A stretch of 64,000 nt of DNA from Phaeocystidibacter sp965659725 (GTDB taxonomy: Bacteria; Bacteroidota; Bacteroidia; Flavobacteriales; Schleiferiaceae). Within the stretch, counting starts at the first letter, position 1, and each line of letters starts with the position of its first letter. Location of the stretch: contig CBFHXG010000004.1 in assembly GCA_965659725.1 (NCBI GenBank), forward strand, positions 1 to 64,000, written 5' to 3'. The position numbers and the translations under genes are program-made. The notes under the pieces were generated by a model. That model saw nothing but the letters and a program-made list of their open reading frames with translations. It was not told where the DNA came from and made no database searches. Shown piece after piece: positions 34,779 through 41,837 of this stretch.

Positions 34779-35770
34779 TAAGCATAATCCAGGTCCATGT
34801 CCAAGAGCTTTTCCATCGTTTTAAGTTGCTCCCGTAGCTTCCTAAAGAATTCAGAGCGCTGCTTCTCCGCACTCCCAGATATGAGCACTCCTAGATTCGC
34901 ATGTTGCTTGAACGCTCTTTCGTAATCTTCACAAAAGTTCGGGTTGGTGGTGTTCACGAAGTTGATCCCAGAGAAAGCTACCCAAGCCATTCTTCTTGGC
35001 CCAAGCTTGGCCAGGGCCCCATTGGCCATCATCAAGAAATCGCACGAATACAACTCGGATTTTAGGTTGTCCTTTTTCTCGTTGTCTCTCGCCCGCATCT
35101 CTCGCTCGTCGATAACCTTGGCAACATCCTGAAGAACCAGTTTCGCATCTTCCTTTAAAAGTAAACCCGATCTGAAATAGTACTGTATCTGTTCAAATAC
35201 ATTCGCCACCGTCCTAGGTGTCCATATCTCGGAAGTAGGCAGGTCGTAATACGCCTGATTAAGTTGATATCCGAGATCCAGTATATGTTGAGGAACCTTG
35301 TTCAGGTCGAAAACCTCATTCTTCTGCAAGAGACTTGTGCTCGCATCTTTGAGCCAAACCAAAGTCTTGAATGCCCCCAAGTGAGGGAAGCGGAAGTAAA
35401 AGAATAAGGGAAGATCCCTAGCTGCATAATATAATGTGGCCTCGGGTATGTTCCGCAATGCCTGTAATTGCATCAATGTCGTGTTGAAATAGATCTCCAA
35501 GGTTTCCAACGATACAACCTCCTCAGTTTTCTTGAAGATCACCACCTCACTAGGGTCATTGTACATCGCCTCATCCAATGAAACGAGGTAATGATTGCAC
35601 AAAAGTTCGATCTGTTCCAAGCTAAGTGGAGATTCAGCCTTGATTTTTCGATAGGCCGATGCCGTAGATATGCCCAATATCTCAGCAATATGCTCTGGCA
35701 ACTTCGTATTCTGAGGTAATTGCCGAGCGATGTGCTCCATGATCGAGAGCTGAAATTCGTTTTTCTTCAT
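34778..35770 (-). CDS. Unrecognised HTH-domain regulator
   Basis: I do not recognise a named family. The protein is 330 residues with no signal peptide or membrane segment. Residues about 23-62 form a likely helix-turn-helix (LPEHIAEILGISTASAYRKIKAESPLS split across two helices), followed by LEQIELLCNHYLVSLDE. The rest (about 70-330) is predominantly helical, with charged segments (DEREMRARDNEKKDNLKSEL) and may be a ligand- or peptide-binding repeat domain. The general plan recalls Bacteroidota HTH proteins of unknown role. The 140 bases upstream of its start hold six copies of one hexamer, and a short divergent transcription unit begins beyond them, so autoregulation and control of that unit are likely inferences. 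Confidence 0.75.
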   Translation of the reverse strand: MKKNEFQLSIMEHIARQLPQNTKLPEHIAEILGISTASAYRKIKAESPLSLEQIELLCNHYLVSLDEAMYNDPSEVVIFKKTEEVVSLETLEIYFNTTLMQLQALRNIPEATLYYAARDLPLFFYFRFPHLGAFKTLVWLKDASTSLLQKNEVFDLNKVPQHILDLGYQLNQAYYDLPTSEIWTPRTVANVFEQIQYYFRSGLLLKEDAKLVLQDVAKVIDEREMRARDNEKKDNLKSELYSCDFLMMANGALAKLGPRRMAWVAFSGINFVNTTNPNFCEDYERAFKQHANLGVLISGSAEKQRSEFFRKLREQLKTMEKLLDMDLDYA

Positions 35771-35787
35771 TTTTCTTTCGCACCTTG

Positions 35788-35926
35788 TGAGAATTCAAGA
35801 GAAACTTTTCGCATTCAATGAGAAAATGATGCGTGCCGTTGATTGAATTCGCAAAATTTGAGAATGAAAATAGTCAAATTCTCAGAATTTGCGAGATAGA
35901 TCACTTGTATTCTCAAATTCTGAGAA
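35788..35926. promoter_or_regulatory. Array of six TGAGAA/TTCTCA hexamers, candidate operator
   Basis: TGAGAA occurs at 35788, 35819, 35859 and 35921, and its complement TTCTCA at 35879 and 35910. The start-to-start spacings are 31, 40, 20, 31 and 11 bases, close to multiples of one helical turn. Two sites form dyads: CAAATTCT-C-AGAATTTG (35875-35891, perfect arms) and TTCTCA-AATTC-TGAGAA (35910-35926). The array fills the region between the HTH regulator gene and the short transcription unit at 35960. Confidence 0.6.
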
Positions 35927-35946
35927 ATCACCATTTTCAATCACCC

Positions 35947-35954
35947 TATATTTG
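35947..35954 (+). promoter_or_regulatory. -7 element of the short transcription unit
   Basis: TATATTTG is a perfect TAnnTTTG match. The -33 region overlaps the right-most hexamer dyad (35910-35926), so a protein bound there could repress or activate. Initiation would fall near 35960. Confidence 0.5.
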
Positions 35955-35959
35955 AAGCA

Positions 35960-36072
35960 ACCAAAAATGTGGCCTCACATCCAAAAACGTGGAGTAAGTA
36001 TAATTCTCTCTCGGAATGAAACGCGCTTCTCAACCTAGGCAAAAGTCTCACCAGTAGCAGGTGGGACTTTTT
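35960..36072 (+). ncRNA. Candidate small RNA or micropeptide transcript
   Basis: A -7 element and a terminator bracket about 110 bases with no long gene. The RNA would begin with a hairpin ATGTG-GCCT-CACAT (35967-35980) and end with the terminator stem. The boundaries are inferred from the promoter and terminator, not measured. The same span encodes the 23-codon frame listed separately, and I cannot tell which is functional. Confidence 0.45.
35967..36038 (+). CDS. Possible 23-residue micropeptide
   Basis: An ATG at 35967, about seven bases after the inferred transcription start, opens a 23-codon frame beginning MWPHIQKRG and ending RFST, with its TAG stop three bases before the terminator stem. 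The peptide is basic and has no obvious signal sequence. An open frame of this length arises by chance fairly often, so the coding claim rests on its fit between promoter and terminator. The start codon lies inside a small hairpin, which could block or regulate translation. It is adjacent to the HTH regulator, so a peptide-regulator pair is conceivable. Confidence 0.3.
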   Translation: MWPHIQKRGVSIILSRNETRFST

Positions 36073-36074
36073 CA
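36042..36074 (+). terminator. Intrinsic terminator of the short unit
   Basis: Arms AAAGTCTCACC (36042-36052) and GGTGGGACTTT (36060-36070) pair with one T-G wobble around a seven-base loop and run into a T-tract. No annotated-size gene precedes it on this strand, which is why a short transcript is proposed. Confidence 0.8.
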
Positions 36075-36142
36075 TTTCATCCTGTTGATAGTATTCGAAT
36101 GTGCCATGTTGAGAAAAGAGCAGCATTAGCTACTTTAGTCTT

Positions 36143-37168
36143 ATGAATCGCATGCTTGATGGGGATGAAGAAGGTTTCTCACCCGAGGAACTCGATGTAG
36201 AAAAGAAACTGAGGCCCGCCTCATTTGATGATTTTGCCGGTCAAGATAAGGTCCTTGACAATCTCCGTGTTTTCGTTGCCGCCGCCAAAGGGAGAGAAGA
36301 AGCGATGGATCACGTGCTCCTACACGGTCCACCAGGACTAGGCAAGACTACCCTCGCCAATATCATAGCCAATGAACTAGGTGTAGGGATAAAGGTTACA
36401 AGTGGACCTGTACTAGATAAACCTGGTGACCTTGCCGGTTTGCTCACCAATCTAGAAGAAAACGACGTACTTTTCATCGATGAGATCCACCGTCTAAGTG
36501 CCGTTGTCGAAGAGTATCTCTATTCGGCCATGGAGGATTTCAAGATCGACATCATGATCGAAACAGGCCCCAATGCACGGACAGTTCAGATCGGTTTGAA
36601 CCCTTTCACCCTGATCGGCGCCACCACTCGCTCAGGCTTGCTTACCTCGCCCTTACGTGCTCGATTTGGGATCAACGCCCGACTCGAATATTACAATACA
36701 GAACTCCTTTCCAATATCGTTGAACGCTCCGCAGATATCCTGGAGGTGTATCTACACCCAGACGCATCTGTAGAGATCGCGAGGAGAAGTAGGGGAACAC
36801 CCCGTATCGCAAATGCATTGTTACGACGTGTTCGCGATTTTGCCCAAGTGAAAGGAGACGGAACCATCGACGTGAAGATCGCTCAGTACGGACTCAACGC
36901 ACTGGACGTGGATGAACACGGACTGGATGATATGGATAACAAGATCCTCACTTGTATCATCGATAATTTTAGAGGCGGCCCCGTTGGATTGAATACACTG
37001 GCAACAGCCGTTTCGGAACAGGCCGATACGCTCGAAGAGGTCTATGAGCCCTATCTCATCAAAGAAGGATATCTCATTCGTACCCCTCGAGGTAGAATGA
37101 CCACCGATAAGGCCTACAAGCATCTCGATCGCCAGAGACCAATGGATCAACGAGGACTCTTCGACTAA
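36143..37168 (+). CDS. ruvB: Holliday junction branch-migration helicase RuvB
   Basis: This is the cytoplasmic AAA+ motor of the RuvABC Holliday-junction system (341 aa, normal length). Walker A is GPPGLGKTT (residues 62-70), Walker B contains FIDEIHRL (111-118), and the ARFG and RSRGTPRIANALLRRVRD segments are family hallmarks. The C-terminal winged helix ends IRTPRGRMTTDKAY. An ATG at 36152 is a possible alternative start. The stop overlaps the queG start by one base (TAATG). Its partner ruvA is 8 kb downstream. Confidence 0.97.
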   Translation: MNRMLDGDEEGFSPEELDVEKKLRPASFDDFAGQDKVLDNLRVFVAAAKGREEAMDHVLLHGPPGLGKTTLANIIANELGVGIKVTSGPVLDKPGDLAGLLTNLEENDVLFIDEIHRLSAVVEEYLYSAMEDFKIDIMIETGPNARTVQIGLNPFTLIGATTRSGLLTSPLRARFGINARLEYYNTELLSNIVERSADILEVYLHPDASVEIARRSRGTPRIANALLRRVRDFAQVKGDGTIDVKIAQYGLNALDVDEHGLDDMDNKILTCIIDNFRGGPVGLNTLATAVSEQADTLEEVYEPYLIKEGYLIRTPRGRMTTDKAYKHLDRQRPMDQRGLFD

Positions 37169-38091
37169 TGACCTCCCCATCTAAACATGCTCAACTGATC
37201 AAGTCCAAAGCAAAGGACCTGGGCTTTACAGCATGTGGCATCTCAAAGGCAGAATTCCTCGAAGACGAAGCCCCTCGTTTGGAACAATGGCTGAACGAAG
37301 GTAAACATGGCACGATGAGATGGATGGAGAACCATTTCGATAAACGCTTAGATCCTACCAAACTCGTACCTGGAGCAAAGAGTGTTGTTAGCCTTACCCT
37401 GAACTATTTTCCCGAAAGAGAACAAAATCCGGATGCTCCGAAGATCTCCAAATACGCCTACGGTGAGGATTACCATTTTGTGATCAAGGATAAGCTAAAA
37501 GCGTTGATCGAATATATCCGCGAAGAGATCGGTGAAGTGGATGGCCGAGCTTTCGTTGATTCCGCTCCTGTTCTGGACAGGGCATGGGCGGCAAAAAGTG
37601 GCCTTGGATGGATCGGTAAGCACAGCCTTCTACTTACGAAAAAGGAAGGATCATTCTTCTTTATCGGCGAGTTGATCATCGACCTTGAGCTTGAACCAGA
37701 TGGACCCGTAACCGATCACTGTGGTTCTTGTACCGCTTGCATCGACGCCTGCCCAACAGAGGCCATCGTCGATCCTTATGTGGTTGACAGCAATAAGTGT
37801 ATTTCCTATCTCACCATCGAGCTGAGAGACGAGATACCTACCACCTTTAAGGATCAAATGGAAGATTGGGCCTTCGGATGTGATATCTGTCAAGACGTGT
37901 GCCCTTGGAATCGCTTCTCTAAGCCAACGAAGGAAGAAAGGTTCAAGCCAAAGGATAAGTTGATGGAAATGGACCGAGAGGAGTGGATGGAGATATCAAG
38001 GGAGGTATTTACCGAGATATTCCGCGGCTCCGCAGTGAAGAGAACCAAGTTCGAAGGTCTACTCCGAAACCTCGACTTCCTTAAAGAGTAA
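37168..38091 (+). CDS. queG: Epoxyqueuosine reductase QueG
   Basis: This is a cytoplasmic cobalamin-dependent iron-sulfur enzyme that performs the last step of queuosine tRNA modification (307 aa). The DUF1730-like N-terminal part holds the cobalamin region (VDSAPVLDRAWAAKSGLGWIGKH). Two ferredoxin-type motifs follow: CGSCTACIDACP and CDICQDVCPWN. The length fits the version lacking the C-terminal HEAT repeats. It is coupled to ruvB by a one-base overlap, and its 3' end overlaps the convergent beta-barrel gene by 11 bases. Confidence 0.96.
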   Translation: MTSPSKHAQLIKSKAKDLGFTACGISKAEFLEDEAPRLEQWLNEGKHGTMRWMENHFDKRLDPTKLVPGAKSVVSLTLNYFPEREQNPDAPKISKYAYGEDYHFVIKDKLKALIEYIREEIGEVDGRAFVDSAPVLDRAWAAKSGLGWIGKHSLLLTKKEGSFFFIGELIIDLELEPDGPVTDHCGSCTACIDACPTEAIVDPYVVDSNKCISYLTIELRDEIPTTFKDQMEDWAFGCDICQDVCPWNRFSKPTKEERFKPKDKLMEMDREEWMEISREVFTEIFRGSAVKRTKFEGLLRNLDFLKE

Positions 38092-38695
38092 AGTAAACAG
38101 CTAAACTTAACGATACAGCTCTACTGCCGGTGATCCAATCGTTGAAAACACCCGGTGGTCTTTGTATGATGCGCGTGGAGCGAATTGGAGTGAGCGAGTA
38201 AGAAGAGCGCATTCCGATGGTTATCGTTTCCGTAACCGCATAACTCACCCCGAATAATCCTGATAATGAAGCGTCAGCATAAGGCGGCTCTGGTTCGAAA
38301 TCGCCATAGATGTTCTCCTCGGTGGCAATGATATTGAGATCTCCCGATATACCGATCTCGGCAGAGATCTTAGACGTAAAGTGATACTCAGCCAATAAAG
38401 GCAGGGTGATCTGATGTAGATCGGTTCGATAGAAATTGGATGTATCGGATTCTAGTTCTCGAGAACCCCGCCAAATGTAAGCCAGTTCAAGTCGGCCTGT
38501 CCATTTTTCAGCAAAGGCCCTTTCAGTGTAGAATCCAATAGTTACCCCAGTATGGTTGAATCCACCGAGTCCATCTCCATCGATCTGATTGCTAGTGAGC
38601 CCCACATACATACCGCCATCAAAAGACTGGCTTCTAGATACGAATGAAGCAACTAGAAGCCAGATCATTAGGATTCCTCGGTAGGTCGATATCAT
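38081..38695 (-). CDS. Outer-membrane beta-barrel protein, unassigned
   Basis: This is an exported protein of 204 residues with a signal peptide ending near SRSQS (residue 24) and alternating hydrophobic strands typical of a small outer-membrane barrel, ending in an aromatic-containing strand SLSLAVYFTL. The general pattern resembles PorT/OmpX-like barrels, but I cannot name it. It overlaps the Omp28-like gene by 4 bases and is the last gene of the minus-strand unit 41758-38081. Confidence 0.72.
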   Translation of the reverse strand: MISTYRGILMIWLLVASFVSRSQSFDGGMYVGLTSNQIDGDGLGGFNHTGVTIGFYTERAFAEKWTGRLELAYIWRGSRELESDTSNFYRTDLHQITLPLLAEYHFTSKISAEIGISGDLNIIATEENIYGDFEPEPPYADASLSGLFGVSYAVTETITIGMRSSYSLTPIRSTRIIQRPPGVFNDWITGSRAVSLSLAVYFTL

Positions 38696-39582
38696 TCTAC
38701 ATCCGTTTGAACCACCTGTAGAACTTCGCGAGTGTCAAGATCCAGTAGAACCGCTACAACTTGCAATTGGCTCTGGTCAAAGCTCGGATCGAGATTCGAT
38801 TTGTAGGTCTTGTGTACGTTCGTCATATCCGGCACACTTCCGAATATCAAACTGTCACCTGTTGGGAAGGAGATGGCATCTCTAAACACATTGTTGTGCA
38901 CGTAATCCGGATCTCTTGAGTTGTCCTCAAGCAGTTGAGGACTCACGATACCGTTTTCCTTCAGATATACCGCTATACCAAAGTTGCCGTTCTGATTTCC
39001 TAGGAAAGTAGATTGGGCATGAGTGATCAAGCAATCTCCAGAGATGTAGCTCATCACCCAGAGGTCGGCTATGGCAGGTTGTGTCAAATACGGATCGGTA
39101 TGACCTCTCCAAGCAGGGTAGATCTCCCAATACGGAACGCCTCCTGGATAGTCGAATCGATTGACGAGTCCAATGGGTTGACCAGGAACTCCACCAAAGA
39201 AATCCTGGATGTCATCACCATCTTGTGTCGTGAAATCCGATGGATAGTCGGGTTCATTTGGAGCAGTGAACTCCGATGATCCGGAGTGAATGGCCAATAC
39301 GATAACGTCATCTCCGAGGTCTGCCTTGATTGCCTCAAGTTCCTTGGTAGCCTTCGGACAGTTCTTGCAACGGTGACCTGTAAAATCTTCTATCAACACA
39401 TTGCGATAGATCGGGTCTGGGTAAGATGTCGTTGGATTGATAGTATCTGTTCTCGTAGACGGACAAGGACCCGTTGGTCCACCTGTATCTCTGAATGGAT
39501 CATCAATAACGTCACAACCATAGATGAATGCAACGCTGGCCAATAGGGCAATGATGAGTCTAGTACCTTTCTTCATTTTCAT
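38692..39582 (-). CDS. Omp28-related lipoprotein with thioredoxin-like CxxC
   Basis: This is a lipid-anchored exported protein (296 aa). The signal ends IYGC (residue 23). A short Pro/Thr-rich stretch leads to a thioredoxin-like core with EDFTGHRCKNCPKATKEL (CKNC near residue 75), the pattern of Omp28-related proteins. The middle and C-terminal parts are beta-rich. It lies 5 bases downstream of the DUF6029 barrel gene and overlaps the following barrel gene. Its redox partner could be the TlpA-like protein encoded first in this unit. Confidence 0.82.
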   Translation of the reverse strand: MKMKKGTRLIIALLASVAFIYGCDVIDDPFRDTGGPTGPCPSTRTDTINPTTSYPDPIYRNVLIEDFTGHRCKNCPKATKELEAIKADLGDDVIVLAIHSGSSEFTAPNEPDYPSDFTTQDGDDIQDFFGGVPGQPIGLVNRFDYPGGVPYWEIYPAWRGHTDPYLTQPAIADLWVMSYISGDCLITHAQSTFLGNQNGNFGIAVYLKENGIVSPQLLEDNSRDPDYVHNNVFRDAISFPTGDSLIFGSVPDMTNVHKTYKSNLDPSFDQSQLQVVAVLLDLDTREVLQVVQTDVE

Positions 39583-39587
39583 CCTTA

Positions 39588-41276
39588 CTAGAAATTCGTT
39601 GTAACAGACAAGCTCAAACCATTAGATGGTGGAACAACACGGCAGATACCGCCCACACAGAAGATACCGGCTTGCTGTCTACCATAGCTCATTTGAATAC
39701 GAGTTTGTCCATTATAATACGTAACTGAACCGATAGGGTAGGTCAATCTGAGATCCTCATCTGTGTGGCCATAGTTTGAGATCACTTGGGCACTGAAGAA
39801 CCAATGTGGGCTCCAACCATATTCGAGGAGAAGCATGGCCATGTCGCCGCGGTATTGCTCACTAAATGCCACCTGGATCTCAGAACGAATACTATGTCGT
39901 GGCTTGTAGTTCCAGATCAATTCAAGAACGCCTGCATTCACGTAAGCGATCTCTTGATTGGCATCTCGCTCCAATATCTCTGTATCGGATAGGCCATCTT
40001 CCAAAACCGACTTGTTGTAAACGAAGTTGTAATAGGTACCAATGAGTTTCCACTCTCTCGATAACTTCTTACGCACCTCAACGTCGAAATCGGTGTAATA
40101 GTGAACCTGACCTTGTTTGAACCAATCCGTTATGTAGCCATCAGAGCCACCTTCGCCGATAGGTACATTCTCATCAAGTCTTTCCTTATACAAGCTGTAA
40201 GCATCGGCATAATTGATGCTGATCAATGTTCCATACTTACCACCTAACAAGCTCTCTCTAGGAAACTTATAGCTAAATTGAAACTGTCTACCTACCTCAC
40301 CATTGATCTGAGTAGCATACGGAAACAACGCGGGTAACGCATAGGTATGCAGTTTAGTAGTGGGCGGTAAATAGTTGATAAAGGCTTCAAACTGACTACC
40401 ATTGCGGTCACTTCTGAAGCTCATGTTGTCAATTCGCTTGTAGCTTGCAATGATACCGATCCCGCTCTTGGTATAGGTCAGTTGGGTTAATAGTCCCTGG
40501 CCGTCCCTAAAAATGAATCCGTTATCCGCAGAAGGGTCATTCGCCTTGTAGACATATTCCGTGTTCCAAATGAATGGACCTTTCTGCAGTGTGAAACGAC
40601 CAGCTCCTGCACCAACATTCTCAGGAAGATTGTAAACAGGATCGTTGGCTTCCTGGAACTTAGATACGAAGCTACCACCCAAAGTGATCCGCCACGTACT
40701 TTCCGTAAGAGCAGGGATTGCATCGTTCAAACTGAAATCTGCATCCAACCCTCGTACGATACCTGGTGTTTTATCGAAATAGATTCGTTGCTTACCGAGA
40801 ACACCCGTGAGGCGAAGACCTTTCATGGGAGAATATCTCAAGCGTACGCCGTCCATGGCGTTATCAAGACCCAAACCGCGCTCTTCATAGGCTCGGAAGA
40901 TCATACCTGATCCAAACTGCTCGTAGAAATTACCAACGGTAACGTCTAGTCCGTCCTTCACGTATTGAAGGTATCGATATGTGATCCCTTCTCCGCGGAA
41001 TCCTTCAGGGAAACCGAGGATCACGTTCTGGTAGTTTTCGTAGCGAACGCCTGCACGGAAATCACCATGGGTGTAGTTGAAATTGGCGAATCCTTGACCT
41101 AGGAAGCGTTCGTCTGGATAGAACTCTCCGGTAGGGTCGATCGCTTCATCTCTCACATAAAGCTGACCATCAAACTGGAAATTGCCGTGTAGCACTCCCC
41201 AATCTTGATCTTCTTGAGCTATGAGACCCGTAGCTCCGCCAAGCGCTACAAGTCCTGTCAGGATTAGTCTTCTCAC
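39588..41276 (-). CDS. DUF6029-type outer-membrane beta-barrel protein
   Basis: This is an exported 562-residue protein with a signal peptide ending near LIAQE. Most of the length consists of alternating amphipathic strands with aromatic girdles (for example YRYLQYVKDGLDVTVGNFYE), and it ends in a terminal aromatic strand LSLSVTTNF. It fits the DUF6029 family of Bacteroidota barrels; substrate and partner are unknown. It overlaps the TlpA-like gene by 4 bases and precedes the Omp28-like lipoprotein by 5, so the three are very likely made together. Confidence 0.82.
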   Translation of the reverse strand: MRRLILTGLVALGGATGLIAQEDQDWGVLHGNFQFDGQLYVRDEAIDPTGEFYPDERFLGQGFANFNYTHGDFRAGVRYENYQNVILGFPEGFRGEGITYRYLQYVKDGLDVTVGNFYEQFGSGMIFRAYEERGLGLDNAMDGVRLRYSPMKGLRLTGVLGKQRIYFDKTPGIVRGLDADFSLNDAIPALTESTWRITLGGSFVSKFQEANDPVYNLPENVGAGAGRFTLQKGPFIWNTEYVYKANDPSADNGFIFRDGQGLLTQLTYTKSGIGIIASYKRIDNMSFRSDRNGSQFEAFINYLPPTTKLHTYALPALFPYATQINGEVGRQFQFSYKFPRESLLGGKYGTLISINYADAYSLYKERLDENVPIGEGGSDGYITDWFKQGQVHYYTDFDVEVRKKLSREWKLIGTYYNFVYNKSVLEDGLSDTEILERDANQEIAYVNAGVLELIWNYKPRHSIRSEIQVAFSEQYRGDMAMLLLEYGWSPHWFFSAQVISNYGHTDEDLRLTYPIGSVTYYNGQTRIQMSYGRQQAGIFCVGGICRVVPPSNGLSLSVTTNF

Positions 41277-41758
41277 CCCTCTGCTGCTTCTCTGATTTTC
41301 TCCATCAAGTGATACTCATCACCGGGAGCATACTTATTGCTCGTATAAACGAGTTCACCATTTGCATTGAACACCATGGTGTGTGGAACATTGTTTACGC
41401 CCATAGCTCTTCTAAGATCGCTGTTCGTGTCCAAGTAAACATCGTATTCCCAGCCTCTCGAATTTACTTCAACACTCACGGTAGAAGCTGTTCTTGGGTC
41501 ATCGATCGAAATGGCGATCACCTTTACATTGGTTTCATCCATGAGGTCGATGTAGTACTCGTTCAACGCCTCAAGTTCTTTCTTGCATGGCGAACACCAA
41601 GTGGCCCAAAAACTTACAACAACAGGTCCGTCGTGTTCGAGGGTAGAAGCATCAACATTTACTCCATCGAGGGTTTTGATGTTAACACTTGGGAAAATTT
41701 GAGCGTTAGCCACCATGGAGCCAACGAGTAAGCTAAGGGTGAATAATAAACGTTTCAT
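41273..41758 (-). CDS. TlpA-family periplasmic thiol-disulfide oxidoreductase
   Basis: This is an exported thioredoxin-fold protein (161 aa). The signal peptide ends near VANAQ. The active site is WCSPC in FWATWCSPCKKELEAL (about residue 55), with a cis-proline in NNVPHTMVF. It would reduce or isomerise disulfides in the periplasm, possibly those of the CxxC-bearing proteins encoded beside it. It is the first gene of the unit 41758-38081. An upstream hairpin separates it from the larger Omp28-type gene, though read-through is possible because no separate promoter is clear. Confidence 0.92.
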   Translation of the reverse strand: MKRLLFTLSLLVGSMVANAQIFPSVNIKTLDGVNVDASTLEHDGPVVVSFWATWCSPCKKELEALNEYYIDLMDETNVKVIAISIDDPRTASTVSVEVNSRGWEYDVYLDTNSDLRRAMGVNNVPHTMVFNANGELVYTSNKYAPGDEYHLMEKIREAAEG

Positions 41759-41775
41759 AGTACTTTATTAAATGA

Positions 41776-41807
41776 GGAACACCGACAGAATTCTTCTGCC
41801 GGTGTCC
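41776..41807 (-). terminator. Hairpin between the type 9 cargo gene and the TlpA unit
   Basis: Arms of about 14 bases (41776-41790 and 41794-41807) pair around a TTC loop with one wobble on the minus strand. The tail on the minus strand is only moderately T-rich, so termination may be partial. Confidence 0.6.
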
Positions 41808-41837
41808 ATATTCTATTCAATGTTCGTGCCTAGACGC

